Counted from the stretch's first letter, positions 1 to 9,895 are shown. The stretch: DNA of 64,000 nt from CAZMVY01 sp964617875 (GCA_964617875.1 CAZUAI010000008.1:37050-101049); one strand, 5' to 3'. Numbers and translations are program-made. Notes: generated from the letters alone by a model not told the origin.

Positions 1-80
1 ACCAGCGGCAGGCTGCCCGTCACGCTGGGCACCTTCATCTCGACGTTCCGGCACACGCATGGTGCGATCGGCTGGTTCAT
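1..80 (-). CDS. N-terminus of an unidentified protein, cut by the window edge
   Basis: An ATG at 78-80 (minus) overlaps the stop of the upstream HEAT-protein gene as ATGA and opens a frame with no stop to the window edge. The visible residues begin MNQPIAPCVCRNVEMKVPSV. The 4-base overlap suggests translational coupling with the gene before it. The fragment is too short to assign a family; three of the first nine to eleven positions hold a Cys-x-Cys pair. Confidence 0.5.
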   Translation of the reverse strand, partial: MNQPIAPCVCRNVEMKVPSVTGSLPL

Positions 81-535
81 GGTCCGCTCGTCGGCTCCGT
101 GGCGGGCCCGGACGCCGGCTGCGACGTCGGCGGTCCCGCGGTCCGGACATAGTTCCGCCAGCGCTTCACGGCGCGGTTGCGTTCCGCCTCCGGCTGGGCG
201 TAGTCGTAGCCCAGCCGCGTGCCGGTGATCTTCTCGAGTGCGAGGATCGCGTAGAACCGCACGCCCGGGTCCTCGTCCTCCAGCCGGTGGACGAGGGCGG
301 GCATCGCGGCGCGGTCGCGCCGGTCCCCCGCCATCTTGATCGCCATGACCCGTACGCGCGGGTCGATCGACTGAAGCCCCTCCGGGTACGGGACGTGCGG
401 CGCGCAGGCCCCGAGCGGCAGGAGAACAAGCAGCCCCCACGGCCTTGCCCGGCGCAGAGCCGCCGCGCGGACTTTCCGCGCCGCGCAAGCGACGCGCAGG
501 GCCGACCCGAGATCCGCACGCCAGTTTCCGGTCAC
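77..535 (-). CDS. small HEAT-repeat lipoprotein
   Basis: 152 residues. The N-terminus is basic, then a hydrophobic stretch ends in the lipobox-like LLPLGAC, so the mature protein probably starts at that Cys (about residue 44) and is lipid-anchored. Residues about 55-105 form HEAT-like helices (DPRVRVMAIKMAGD, then DEDPGVRFYAILALEKITG). The C-terminus is a Ser/Thr/Pro linker (TSQPASGPATEPTSGP), common in planctomycete exported proteins. It lies 77 bp downstream of the GH172 gene on the same strand and overlaps the next gene as ATGA. HEAT repeats normally mediate protein-protein contacts; no partner can be named. The long basic leader may mean the true start is internal. Confidence 0.6.
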   Translation of the reverse strand: MTGNWRADLGSALRVACAARKVRAAALRRARPWGLLVLLPLGACAPHVPYPEGLQSIDPRVRVMAIKMAGDRRDRAAMPALVHRLEDEDPGVRFYAILALEKITGTRLGYDYAQPEAERNRAVKRWRNYVRTAGPPTSQPASGPATEPTSGP

Positions 536-612
536 GCCGTGGATTATAGAAACCCGCTACGCCTACGCAATGCCGGGGAGCTGCGTCCCGCCTTCCGGGA
601 GGCCGGGCTCCG

Positions 613-2601
613 CTACTTCGCCGGCTTCAGCAGAAGGTAGTCCAGCCCGAACATGTACTCCTTCTGCGCCTTCTCGTTCGCGCCGACGCACTCGACCGTC
701 AGCCGGTTCTCGCCGGCCTTCAGCTCGAACGTCCCCAGGTCGATCTCCTTCGTCGGCTTCACGCCGTCGTGGTACAGGTCGATCGGCTGGCCCGCCTTCT
801 CGCCGTTGATCGACAGCTGGACGATGCCGTAGTCCGCCGCCCGGAGGAACCGGCCGAACACGCGGTACGTCCCCGCCTCTTTCACGGCAAACCCGAGCAC
901 CAGCGTGTCACCGGGCTTCGGGCCGCTGCGCCACCACATGTGGCTCTCGCCGCTGCACTCGCCGATCTCCTGCGGGCCGACCTCGGCCGTCTTCTCGATC
1001 ACCCGCATGGTCTCGCCCTCGATCGCGCCCGCGACCTTCGGCGACGCGTACGGCGGCAGCGCCACCAGCTTCAGGTCGGCCGGCCGGACCGGCTGGAAAC
1101 CGTCGGTCGAGTCCGCCGTCGCGTACCAGTAGGCGGTCACCGACATCGTCACCTTGCACGTCTCGTTCCAGTGCCACAGCTCCATGTCGAACGTGAAGTC
1201 CTTCGTGAACGGGATGCGGTCGAGGATGTGCCAGCGGCTCACGCTCGTGTGGCCGTAGTTGCCCGGCCCGTCGCACCGCGGCTGGTTGTGGTAGGCGTGC
1301 GTGAACGGCTCGTTGCAGCACCAGGCATAGCCGTAGTAGTCCTCCGTGCCCGTGCCGAAGTGGCTCGGGAACGTCTGACCGTCGAAGTAGATCTTCTCGT
1401 CGCCCTCGCCCCACCAGTGTTTGACCGGGTTGGCGATGGCGAACGCCACCCCGCCGAACACGCCCTTGCCCCGGACCTTCAGGTAGTTCCAGTCCTGCAT
1501 CGGGCGCGTCGGGACGTCGAACTCCGTCCGCCACTTCGCGTGGAAGTACAGCGAGCGATCGGTCCACTCGTGGGAGACGACCGACAGGACGCAGGTCGCG
1601 CCCACGCTCGCTTCGCCCGTGTTGCGCAGCTCGACGACGGCCGACTTCGCGAACGGCATGTACCAGTGCGACCACATCTCGCCGTTCTTCTCGACGCCCG
1701 CGACGAGCGAGGCGTACGGGTTCAGCCCCGGCGCCGCCCCGAAGAAATCGCCGACGGGCGTTTCGACCGTCCGTTTGCCGTCGAACGTGATCGCGAGCAC
1801 CGTCTTCCGGAGCGCCAGCGGGACATCGGCGGCCTTCATCGTGATCTTGAAGCTGCAGATGGCCTTGCCGCCCTGGATCTCGACGACCCGGCCGGTTTCG
1901 CCGGGCGCGATCGTCAGGTCGAACTCGCGGCGTTCGCGGCCCTCCGGCTGCACGCCGCCCCGGCGGGGCGAGGCGAGCCGCGCGGCGACGTCCCTGACCG
2001 CGTCCGCCAGCGAGCGAAGCTGCTCCCGGGTGAACGACACGACGTTCGTCCCCGCCGCGTACGTGCGGTAGTTCACGTGGTAGTAGAACCCCCCCTTGTC
2101 GCTGGTGACCTTGCAGTGCTTCGCGTAGGGGATCGGCAGGTAGCTGTTCCAGCCCCGGCTCGTCTCGCACGCGATCGGCGACGGAAAGCCCGCCACCTTG
2201 CCGCCCAGGAGGTCCTTCATCGGCGCCTGGATCGCCGGCTCTTCCTGCCCGTCGAGGTAGATCCGCAGGACGCCCTCCGGGTTGGCCGACCAGATGCGGA
2301 CGATTGCGCCCGGCCCCTCCGCGTCCATCATCACGTGTTCCTTGCGGCCGTCGCGGTCCTCGATCCGCAGATACTGCCCGCAGTCGGCGTTCGCAAACCA
2401 GTCCTCCGTCGGCGACTTGGACTTGCGATCGTAGCTCGAGAACTGTTTGCAGGTGTACGGCGGGTCGGGAAACTCCGCCATCGCCTTCAGGTCCGTCATT
2501 TCACGCAGGAGCGTGGCCGTCGTGACCTCGCCCGCCGAGGCCCACGCCGCCGTCAACGCTACCGCCGCCGCCCCACATCCGGCCAACCGCCGAATCCACA
2601 T
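613..2601 (-). CDS. exported GH172-family (DUF2961) glycoside hydrolase
   Basis: About 662 residues. The start is set at the ATG at 2601, which has GGAGGT six bases upstream and opens a signal peptide (MWIRRLAGCGAAAVALTAAWASA); the longer frame to 2700 lacks both. The body matches DUF2961, now GH172, whose known members cleave fructofuranosides and arabinofuranosides in a double jelly-roll fold: DAEGPGAIVRIWSANPEG near residue 95, SHWYMPFAKSAVVELRN near 310, and GTGTEDYYGYAW near 425. A C-terminal jelly-roll-like segment (about 540-660) could bind carbohydrate. The substrate cannot be told from sequence. Probably periplasmic or secreted. Confidence 0.85.
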   Translation of the reverse strand: MWIRRLAGCGAAAVALTAAWASAGEVTTATLLREMTDLKAMAEFPDPPYTCKQFSSYDRKSKSPTEDWFANADCGQYLRIEDRDGRKEHVMMDAEGPGAIVRIWSANPEGVLRIYLDGQEEPAIQAPMKDLLGGKVAGFPSPIACETSRGWNSYLPIPYAKHCKVTSDKGGFYYHVNYRTYAAGTNVVSFTREQLRSLADAVRDVAARLASPRRGGVQPEGRERREFDLTIAPGETGRVVEIQGGKAICSFKITMKAADVPLALRKTVLAITFDGKRTVETPVGDFFGAAPGLNPYASLVAGVEKNGEMWSHWYMPFAKSAVVELRNTGEASVGATCVLSVVSHEWTDRSLYFHAKWRTEFDVPTRPMQDWNYLKVRGKGVFGGVAFAIANPVKHWWGEGDEKIYFDGQTFPSHFGTGTEDYYGYAWCCNEPFTHAYHNQPRCDGPGNYGHTSVSRWHILDRIPFTKDFTFDMELWHWNETCKVTMSVTAYWYATADSTDGFQPVRPADLKLVALPPYASPKVAGAIEGETMRVIEKTAEVGPQEIGECSGESHMWWRSGPKPGDTLVLGFAVKEAGTYRVFGRFLRAADYGIVQLSINGEKAGQPIDLYHDGVKPTKEIDLGTFELKAGENRLTVECVGANEKAQKEYMFGLDYLLLKPAK

Positions 2602-2653
2602 CGCAAACCTCCATCCGTTTGAGAACCGTAAGACCGCTTCGCCAGCGTCGGAC

Positions 2654-2682
2654 CTTGTATCGCACCGCCGCCGGAATCTCAA
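2654..2682 (-). promoter_or_regulatory. candidate promoter of the GH172 gene
   Basis: On the minus strand TTGAGA (2677-2682) and TACAAG (2654-2659) are 17 bases apart, about 50 bp before the GH172 start. The -35 matches 5/6 and the -10 matches 4/6 of the sigma-70 consensus, so this is only a candidate. Confidence 0.3.
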
Positions 2683-2747
2683 TCCCCGCACGTTTCTCAC
2701 GCGGATTCGCTGGCCCCCCCGGCTTGCGAGTACCGATAATCCAGAGA

Positions 2748-5189
2748 ATGGCTGGCGTTGATATCGACGTCATCGAACGGCTTGCGCGCGCCGCACTGGC
2801 CTCCGGGGACTCGTACCTGTTCTGCCGTGTGTTGCCCGTGATTGTCGGTGGCGGACGAAAGGCGTCCGAATGGGTGTTCGACTACCTGCGGAGCCTGGCT
2901 CACCTCGGGCTCAACGGAGCGGCCCTGGAACTCATCGACCGGCTGAGCGAGGTCGGGGCCTTTCGCGACGTGAAGGCCGTGCAGGAGATGGCGGCGCCGC
3001 TGCGGGACCTGCCGCCCCGGCGCATTGCCTGGACCTCGCTGCGACGGCGGTTCGCGGCCAATCTGGCGGCATGGGAGAAACGGGACGCGGCGCAGGCGGA
3101 GGCGCTGAAGGCTGCCTGGGACAAGGCCGCCGACCGGTACGAACTGCACCAGTGTTCGGACGGCAACTACCAGATCAAGGAGGCGGGCGCCGTGTGGCCG
3201 CCGCGCTGGCTGCCGTTCATTGACGACCACCGGGCCCGGGCCACGCGCCGCGTGCTGGTCGAACGGAACGACGGGTGGTCGCCGCCCATCGGCTACGATG
3301 GGATCGGCCTGGGCTGGGAGCTTCTCCAGGGATACACGCAAACGGGCAAGGACCGGCTGGACACGTGCTCGGCGATCTACGTGGTCGAGCCCAGCCTGGA
3401 GGCGGCGGCGATCGCCCTGCACCTGCACGACTGGCGGGAGGTCCTGGCCGACCCGCGGGTACTGTGGTTCGTCGGCGAGGGAGCGAACGACCGCTTCCGG
3501 GAAACACTTGGCCGGGACACGGCATGGCCGCTGGTGGACGCCTTCTGTGTGGGCAGCCTTCTCCCCGGGCCGGCCGGGACGGCGGCGGCGGTCCTGCCGG
3601 AGATCCGCAAGGACCGCGATCGGCAGGCCGTCGAGCTGCGCCAGGCGCTCGAAGCGAAATACGCAGGGCGCGACGCCGCCTGGTGGGCCCGGCGCTTCGA
3701 GGAGGCGATGGACGACCGCGGACGGGCCAGCGACAGGCCGCTCCGCGTCCTCGGCATCACCTCGATTCACACGTCGTTCCTCCAGTACAGCATGCGCGAT
3801 TGCCTGCGGGCGATCGAGCGCCTCGGCCACCGCACGCGGTTGCTGACCGAACCGGCGCCGCACCTCTGCATCGAAGCCGTCGAGGCGATCCGGACCGACC
3901 TCGACTTCGAGCCCGATCTGATCCTCCTGCTGAGCCGCCTGCGCGACGAAATGCCGCAGGTTCTGCCCGCCGTCGTCCCCCTCGTCACGTGGGACCAGGA
4001 CATGCTCCCCTGGGTCTTCGATCCGGCCCGCAAGCCGCAGCTCGGTCCCAACGACTTCCTGATGGGCTACGCCGCGCTGGGCCTGCCGCAGAAGTTCGGC
4101 TGGCCGGAACACCGTTGCCGATACTGCGTCATGGCGGGCAGCCCCGACACCTACTCGGCCGAGCCGCTGCCGCCGGAAGAACTGGAGCCCTACCGCTGCG
4201 ATGTCTCGTACGTCAGCCACGCCTCGGCCCCGGTGGAGGAGGAACTGGCCCATGTCGAAAAGTGGTTCGATGATCCGCGGGTGGGCATGGTGATCCGCAC
4301 GGCGGTGCAGAAGCTGCTCCCGGGCTGGCTCGCGGGCGGGTCCTGTCCGGGGCCGGTGATGACCGCCGTCATCGACGCGGGAGCCGCGGCCGGCGCGCGG
4401 TTTTCGTGGGAGGACATCGGCAAACTCACGGGGCCGATTCACCGGCTCGCCGGGCGGGTGTTCCGCCATGTGGCCCTCGGCTGGGTGGCCGACTGGGCCG
4501 ACCGGACCGGCCGGACGTTCTGCCTCTGGGGCAACGGCTGGGAGCGGCACCCGCGGCTGGGCCGCTATGCCCGCGGGCCCGCCGCGAACGGCCACATGCT
4601 CCGCTGCATTTACCAGGCTTCGCGGATCAATCTGCAGCTCATGGGAACGGGCTTCTTCCACCAGCGGGCGCTCGACGGTCTGATGGCCGGCGGGTTCTTC
4701 CTCGGACGGCGGTCGGACGCCGACGGGATCGGCCCGACCGTCCGGGAGACGATGGCGCTGGTGGATCGTTACGGCATCCGGACGGCGGCACAACTGGCCG
4801 CCCTGCCCGACGCGGCCGCGCAGCGGAAGATCGAGCTGGGCATGTTGACGATGGGCGAGGATCCCCGCGCCCTGTGCCCGGAGTGGGTCGAGAATCGCCG
4901 GCTGACCGCCGCCAGCGAGTTCATCGACGAGCGGGTTCCCGACATCGGCGAGATCCTGTTCGCCTCGCCCGCCGAGTTCGAGGCGAAGGCCGAGCGGTTC
5001 CTGGCCGATGCCGCGCTCCGCGCGAGACACGCGGCCGAGATGCGTACCGCTCTCATGGAGCACTACTCCTATGACGCCCGGATGCGGGAGATGCTGTTGT
5101 TCATTCGTGACGGCTACCGCGCGGAAGCGGGCACCCCTTCGGGGCCGCAGTCCAGGCCCGGTGCCGTGACGCCGGGCGTACGGGTCTAG
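2748..5189 (+). CDS. CgeB-like glycosyltransferase family protein
   Basis: About 813 residues from the ATG at 2748 (MAGVDIDVIERL); the longer frame to 2619 would run into the divergent gene's control region. An N-terminal part (about 1-330) carries YVVEPSLEAAAIALHLHDW and a 'DPRVLWFVG' motif seen in large bacterial glycosylation proteins. The C-terminal half resembles the CgeB / Glyco_trans_1_2 fold: a pseudo-Rossmann segment (PDLILLLSRL, then PLVTWDQD), followed by LWGNGWERHP and RALDGLMAGGFFLGRRSD, the usual donor-binding end. Such proteins modify spore, flagellar or surface structures; acceptor and donor are unknown. No signal peptide, so cytoplasmic. RBS is weak (CCAGAGA). Confidence 0.65.
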   Translation: MAGVDIDVIERLARAALASGDSYLFCRVLPVIVGGGRKASEWVFDYLRSLAHLGLNGAALELIDRLSEVGAFRDVKAVQEMAAPLRDLPPRRIAWTSLRRRFAANLAAWEKRDAAQAEALKAAWDKAADRYELHQCSDGNYQIKEAGAVWPPRWLPFIDDHRARATRRVLVERNDGWSPPIGYDGIGLGWELLQGYTQTGKDRLDTCSAIYVVEPSLEAAAIALHLHDWREVLADPRVLWFVGEGANDRFRETLGRDTAWPLVDAFCVGSLLPGPAGTAAAVLPEIRKDRDRQAVELRQALEAKYAGRDAAWWARRFEEAMDDRGRASDRPLRVLGITSIHTSFLQYSMRDCLRAIERLGHRTRLLTEPAPHLCIEAVEAIRTDLDFEPDLILLLSRLRDEMPQVLPAVVPLVTWDQDMLPWVFDPARKPQLGPNDFLMGYAALGLPQKFGWPEHRCRYCVMAGSPDTYSAEPLPPEELEPYRCDVSYVSHASAPVEEELAHVEKWFDDPRVGMVIRTAVQKLLPGWLAGGSCPGPVMTAVIDAGAAAGARFSWEDIGKLTGPIHRLAGRVFRHVALGWVADWADRTGRTFCLWGNGWERHPRLGRYARGPAANGHMLRCIYQASRINLQLMGTGFFHQRALDGLMAGGFFLGRRSDADGIGPTVRETMALVDRYGIRTAAQLAALPDAAAQRKIELGMLTMGEDPRALCPEWVENRRLTAASEFIDERVPDIGEILFASPAEFEAKAERFLADAALRARHAAEMRTALMEHYSYDARMREMLLFIRDGYRAEAGTPSGPQSRPGAVTPGVRV

Positions 5190-5253
5190 TCGTCCGCGGC
5201 AAATCGCTTCGCGGGCGTGCCATCATGGTGCGGGCGGCACTCCGGGACGGAAC

Positions 5254-5808
5254 ATGAGCTGGCTCAACACATTCGGGATCGCCGTCGGGCTTGCGATGGA
5301 CGCCTTCGCGGTGTCGATCGCCGCCGGCCTGAGCATCCCGCAGTTGACGCGGCGGCACATCTTCCGCCTGGCGTTCCACTTCGGGCTGTTCCAGTCCATG
5401 ATGCCGGTGATCGGCTGGCTGGCGGGGTTGTCGGTGGAGGGGTTCGTCGGCGTGTACGACCACTGGGTGGCGTTCGGCCTGCTGACGTTCCTCGGCGGCA
5501 AGATGCTCTGGGAGGCCGCCACCGACGCCGAGCGCAAGCGGGCCGGCGACCCGACCCGCGGGCTGATGCTGGTCACGCTGTCGATCGCGACGAGCCTCGA
5601 CGCCCTCGCCGTGGGCCTGAGCATGGCGATGCTTCGCGTGTCGATCTGGCTGCCGAGCGTCATCATCGGGCTCGTGGCCGGGGGCCTGACGACGGTCGGG
5701 ATCCGCTTCGGCAGCCGGATCGGCGCGAAGTACGGCCGGGCGGCCGAGGTCCTGGGCGGCCTGGTGCTGCTGGCCATCGGGGCCAGGGTCCTCGTGTCGC
5801 ATCTGTAG
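5254..5808 (+). CDS. mntP: MntP-type manganese efflux pump
   Basis: 184 residues and six predicted membrane helices, the normal size for MntP, which exports Mn2+ across the inner membrane. The two repeated half-motifs with the essential acidic residues are present: GLAMDAFAVSIAAGL near residue 10 and IATSLDALAVGLSM near 110. In other bacteria mntP is often controlled by MntR or a yybP-ykoY riboswitch; the 64-bp gap upstream is too short to hold that riboswitch. Confidence 0.92.
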   Translation: MSWLNTFGIAVGLAMDAFAVSIAAGLSIPQLTRRHIFRLAFHFGLFQSMMPVIGWLAGLSVEGFVGVYDHWVAFGLLTFLGGKMLWEAATDAERKRAGDPTRGLMLVTLSIATSLDALAVGLSMAMLRVSIWLPSVIIGLVAGGLTTVGIRFGSRIGAKYGRAAEVLGGLVLLAIGARVLVSHL

Positions 5809-5872
5809 AGCGGCGAGCGTGCTCGATGCTTGCCTCCGACGGCGGGAGGCGTACACTGGTTTCGAGCACGAC

Positions 5873-7099
5873 ATGACGACCGACCCACGACCGCTGGTCC
5901 TTCGGAATGCGACGGCGATCACACCCTTTCGCCGCGAGCCCGACTGCGCGCTCGTGTTGATGGACGGCAAGATCGCGCAGATGGGCCGCGTGAAGGACCT
6001 TGACATCCCGTCGGAGGCGGAATGCATCGACCTGGGCGGCCAGTACGTACTGCCGGGCTTCATCGACGTGCACATTCACGGCGGCCGGGGTTACGACTAC
6101 GCCGACGACTCGCCCGCCGGCTTCGACGAGATCGGCCGCTTCCACGCCAGTCACGGGACGACGTCGATCATCGCCGCGATCTACGCCCAGCCGCCCGAGC
6201 AACTGTACACCTGCATCCGCCGGCTTCGGGCCTACTGCGAGACGTCGGGGCCGTACCGCATTCTCGAAGGCATCCACGTCGAGGGGCCCTTCCTGAACCC
6301 GAAAATGCACGGCGCGATCCCGCCGGAGGGCATGTGGCCGGCGAGCGTCCCCGGGTTCCTGGACATGATGAACGTCGGCGGCCCCTGGATCCTGATGATG
6401 ACCATCGCGCCGGAGCTGCCCGGCGCGATGGACGTGCTCCGGGCGGCCGCGATGGTCGAGTCCCACCGCACGTCGATGGGCAAGGCGAAGCACCGGCCGC
6501 TGCACCTTTCGATCGGTCACTCGAACGCCAGCTACGAGCAGGTCTCGGAGGCCATCGACAACGGGCTCGACGGCGTCACGCACATCTTCAACGCGATGTC
6601 CGGCATGCACCACCGCCGGCCGGGAATCCTCACCGGCACGCTGCTTCGCGACGAGCTGTTTGTCGAGGTCATCGCCGACGCGGTCCATGTCCACCCGGCC
6701 GTGCTCCAGCTCCTCATGAAGGTCAAGAAGCACGACAAGATTCTGCTCGTCACCGACGCGATCCGCGCCGCCGGCCAGCCGGACGGCACGTACGACTTCG
6801 GCGGCCAGCAGGTCCTCGTCCGCGGCGGGCGGGCCTATCTCGCGAAGTCGCCCGAGACGCTCGCCGGCAGCACGCTCACGATGGACCGCGCCCTGAAGAC
6901 CATGGTCGAGCACGGCGGCGCGACTCTCGAGCAGGCGGCCCAGATGGCAAGTCTCAACGCCGCCCGTATCCTCGCGTGGAAGTACCGCCGGGGCACGTTG
7001 GCCGTCGGGAAGGAGGCGGACCTCGCCGTCCTCGACGCGGACCTGAACGTGACGATGACGTTCAAGACGGGGCATGTGGTATGGCAACGGGGAAAGTGA
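5873..7099 (+). CDS. nagA: N-acetylglucosamine-6-phosphate deacetylase
   Basis: About 408 residues from the ATG at 5873 (MTTDPRPLVLRNATAI). An amidohydrolase TIM barrel that removes the acetyl group from GlcNAc-6-P in amino-sugar or peptidoglycan recycling. Visible site motifs: the metal HxH in FIDVHIHGGRGYDY, the Glu ligand in HVEGPFLNPKMHG, the His in LSIGHSN, the substrate loop THIFNAMSGMHHR, and the catalytic Asp in LLVTDAIRAAG. It lies alone between mntP and an oxidoreductase; no nagB is nearby. Confidence 0.9.
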   Translation: MTTDPRPLVLRNATAITPFRREPDCALVLMDGKIAQMGRVKDLDIPSEAECIDLGGQYVLPGFIDVHIHGGRGYDYADDSPAGFDEIGRFHASHGTTSIIAAIYAQPPEQLYTCIRRLRAYCETSGPYRILEGIHVEGPFLNPKMHGAIPPEGMWPASVPGFLDMMNVGGPWILMMTIAPELPGAMDVLRAAAMVESHRTSMGKAKHRPLHLSIGHSNASYEQVSEAIDNGLDGVTHIFNAMSGMHHRRPGILTGTLLRDELFVEVIADAVHVHPAVLQLLMKVKKHDKILLVTDAIRAAGQPDGTYDFGGQQVLVRGGRAYLAKSPETLAGSTLTMDRALKTMVEHGGATLEQAAQMASLNAARILAWKYRRGTLAVGKEADLAVLDADLNVTMTFKTGHVVWQRGK

Positions 7100-7133
7100 G
7101 AAAGCGGAAGAGTCCGAAAGGAAGACGGCGCAT

Positions 7134-8870
7134 ATGGAGAATCGCCCAATGCGAATGATCGTGTCGCGTCGCTCGCTGCTGCGTGGGGCGGGGCTGGCCG
7201 TGCCGGCGGCGCTCGTCGGCTCGCCGCTGCGCTGGCTTGAGGCCGCGGCGGCGGAATCGACCAGCCGGCCCGCGAACGAAACGAAGGCCGATCTCGTCAT
7301 CATCGGCGGCGGGCTCGGCGGCTGCGCGGCGGCGCTGGCGGCGGCGCGCCACGGGCTCCGGGTCGTCATGACCGAGGAGACCGACTGGATCGGCGGCCAG
7401 CTCACCTCGCAGGCCGTGCCGCCGGACGAGAACCCCTGGATCGAGGCCTTCGGCGGCACGCGGACCTACCGCGAGTTCCGCTCGCGGGTCCGTGATTACT
7501 ACCGGCGGAACTTCCCGCTGACCGCCGAGGCCCGGGCCCGGTGGAACCTGGACCCCGGCAACGGCGATGTGTCGCTCCTGTGCCACGAGCCGCGGGTCGC
7601 GCTGGCCGTGCTCACGGAGATGCTCGCGCCGCACGTCGCCGGACGGCGCGTCGAGATCCTGCTGAACCACAAGGCCGTCGCGGCCGAAAGCGACAGGGAC
7701 CGCGTCCGCGCGGTCACCGTGCAAAGCCTCCGCACAGGCTACCGGCGGACGCTGACGGCGCCCTGGTTCGTCGATGCGACCGAGATGGGCGACCTGCTGC
7801 CGCTGGCCGGCGTCGAGTACGTCACCGGCGCCGAGTCGCAGAAGGAGACCGGCGAGCTGCACGCCGCGGCCGAGACGCAGCTGGCGAACATGCAGGCCTT
7901 CACCTGCTGCTTCGCGATCGACTACCTCGACGGCGAGGACCACACCATCGAACGGCCGGCCGAGTACGCCTTCTGGCGCGACTACGTCCCGCAGATGAGG
8001 CCCCCGTGGCCCGGCCGGCTGCTCAGCCTCACGACAAGCCACCCCCACACCTGCGAACCCCGCACGCACGAGTTCGACCCCGCCGCCGCCACGGGGCTCT
8101 GGCGCTACCGCCGCATCGCCGACCGCCGCAGCTTCGTCGAGGGCACCTACCCCGGCGACATCTCGCTGATCAACTGGCCGCAGAACGACTACTGGCTCGG
8201 CAATCTGATCGACGTCACCGGGGACGAGGCCGCCCGGCACCTGGCGCGGGCGAAGCAGCTCAGCCTCTCGTTGCTCTACTGGCTCCAGACCGAGTGCCCG
8301 CGTCCGGACGGCGGCGCCGGGTGGAAGGGCCTCCGCCTCCGTCCCGACGTCGTCGGCACCGAGGACGGACTCGCCAAGTACCCCTACATCCGCGAGTCGC
8401 GCCGCATCCGCGCCGTTTTCACCGTGCTCGAACACCACGTCGGGACCGATGCCCGCGTGAAGCGCACCGGCAAGCCGCCCGACGAGGTGACGGCCGAGGT
8501 CTTCCCCGACTCCGTCGGCATCGGCAGCTACCGCATCGACCTGCACCCCAGCAGCGGCGGCGACAACTACATCGACGTCAGCAGCCTGCCGTTCCAGATC
8601 CCGCTGGGGGCCCTCGTCCCGCAGCGGGTCGAGAACCTCCTGCCCGCGTGCAAGAACCTCGGCGTGACGCACATCACGAACGGCTGCTACCGTCTGCACC
8701 CGGTCGAGTGGAACATCGGCGAATCCGTCGGCGTCCTCGCCGCCTACTGCCGATCCAGAAAGCGAATGCCCCGCGAGGTGCGGGCGAAGCAGGACCTGCT
8801 CGGCGGGCTGCAGTCGGTCCTGCGGAACGACGGCGTGGAGCTGGCCTGGCCGCGCGTGACGCCGCGATGA
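7134..8870 (+). CDS. exported FAD-dependent oxidoreductase
   Basis: About 578 residues. Start ATG at 7134 has AAAGGAAG nine bases upstream; 7149 is a possible second start. The leader (SRRSLLRGAGLAVPAALVG) is twin-arginine-like, consistent with export of a folded, FAD-loaded protein. The FAD Rossmann motif is IIGGGLGGCAAALAAARHG (about 50-70), followed by WIGGQLTSQAVPPDEN, typical of the FAD_oxidored family (PF12831) that is abundant in planctomycetes and often lies near sugar-active enzymes. The C-terminal part has the conserved NLLPACKNLGVTH and GCYRLHPVEWNIGE. The substrate is unknown. Confidence 0.8.
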   Translation: MENRPMRMIVSRRSLLRGAGLAVPAALVGSPLRWLEAAAAESTSRPANETKADLVIIGGGLGGCAAALAAARHGLRVVMTEETDWIGGQLTSQAVPPDENPWIEAFGGTRTYREFRSRVRDYYRRNFPLTAEARARWNLDPGNGDVSLLCHEPRVALAVLTEMLAPHVAGRRVEILLNHKAVAAESDRDRVRAVTVQSLRTGYRRTLTAPWFVDATEMGDLLPLAGVEYVTGAESQKETGELHAAAETQLANMQAFTCCFAIDYLDGEDHTIERPAEYAFWRDYVPQMRPPWPGRLLSLTTSHPHTCEPRTHEFDPAAATGLWRYRRIADRRSFVEGTYPGDISLINWPQNDYWLGNLIDVTGDEAARHLARAKQLSLSLLYWLQTECPRPDGGAGWKGLRLRPDVVGTEDGLAKYPYIRESRRIRAVFTVLEHHVGTDARVKRTGKPPDEVTAEVFPDSVGIGSYRIDLHPSSGGDNYIDVSSLPFQIPLGALVPQRVENLLPACKNLGVTHITNGCYRLHPVEWNIGESVGVLAAYCRSRKRMPREVRAKQDLLGGLQSVLRNDGVELAWPRVTPR

Positions 8871-8891
8871 CGTCCTGGCCGGGGAAGACTC

Positions 8892-9866
8892 ATGGCCGTT
8901 GACTTCCATTCATTGATGGCCGCCAACCGGCGCAACAGCGTCATCCTGCTGTGCGTCTTCACGCTCTTCATCATCGTGCTGGGCGGGCTGATCGGCTACG
9001 CCTCGGCCGCGCGGTACAGCGCCGAGCCGGAGCGGACGGCCCTGCCGCACGCCCTGTTTGCCATGGCCGTCGCGTTCACCATCGCGGTCATCAGCGGCGC
9101 GTGCAGCTACTACGGCGGGGCGTCGGCGATCCTGGCGATGAGCCGCGCCCGCCGGATCGATAAGCCCGATGACCCGCAACTCTTCAATGTCGTCGAGGAG
9201 ATGTCGATCGCCGCCGGCGTGCCGATGCCGAAGGTCTACCTCATCGACGACACGGCCCCGAACGCCTTCGCCACCGGCCGCGACCCGCAGCACGGCGTCA
9301 TCGCGATCACCACCGGCCTGCGGCAGAAGCTGAACCGCGACGAGCTGCAGGGCGTCATCGCGCACGAAATGTCGCACATCCGCAACCTCGACATCCTCTT
9401 CGCCGTGCTGATGGCGACCCTGGTCGGCGTGGTCCTGCTGCTGTGCGACATGTTCCTCCGCTCGCTGCGGTGGGGCCGGTTCGCCGGCGGCTCGGGCCGG
9501 TCTCGCGGCAAGAGCAAGGGCGGCGGCGGCGGGCTGGTCATCCTGGTGATCGTGGTCCTGGCGATCGTGCTCGCCATCGTCGCCCCGATCCTGGCGAAGC
9601 TCATCGAGATGGCGTTTTCGCGTCAGCGGGAGTACCTGGCCGATGCCTCGGCGGTGGAGCTGACGCGGAATCCGGACGGCCTGGCGAGCGCCCTGGCCAA
9701 GGTCGCGGGCGACAAGGACGTGCTCGAAGTCGCCAACCGCGCAACCGCCCCGCTCTACTTCGTTCACCCGATCAAGTCATTCGAGGAGCGGTCCAGCTCG
9801 ATCATGGACAGCCACCCGCCGGTCAAGGACCGCATCCAGCGCATCTTGAGTCTGAAGGCCGCGTGA
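8892..9866 (+). CDS. htpX: HtpX-like M48 membrane metalloprotease
   Basis: 324 residues. Two N-terminal membrane helices (about 18-40 and 57-75), then the zinc motif HEMSH in GVIAHEMSHIRNLD, further hydrophobic segments (about 175-195 and 210-235), and the third zinc ligand Glu in SRQREYLADASAVELT. This is the HtpX layout: quality control of inner-membrane proteins. A Gly/Ser/Lys-rich loop (GGSGRSRGKSKGGGGG) between the membrane segments is longer than in E. coli. RBS GGGGAAG lies six bases upstream. Confidence 0.88.
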   Translation: MAVDFHSLMAANRRNSVILLCVFTLFIIVLGGLIGYASAARYSAEPERTALPHALFAMAVAFTIAVISGACSYYGGASAILAMSRARRIDKPDDPQLFNVVEEMSIAAGVPMPKVYLIDDTAPNAFATGRDPQHGVIAITTGLRQKLNRDELQGVIAHEMSHIRNLDILFAVLMATLVGVVLLLCDMFLRSLRWGRFAGGSGRSRGKSKGGGGGLVILVIVVLAIVLAIVAPILAKLIEMAFSRQREYLADASAVELTRNPDGLASALAKVAGDKDVLEVANRATAPLYFVHPIKSFEERSSSIMDSHPPVKDRIQRILSLKAA

Positions 9867-9895
9867 CTTGCCCGTCCGGGCCCGGAGCGCCGGCG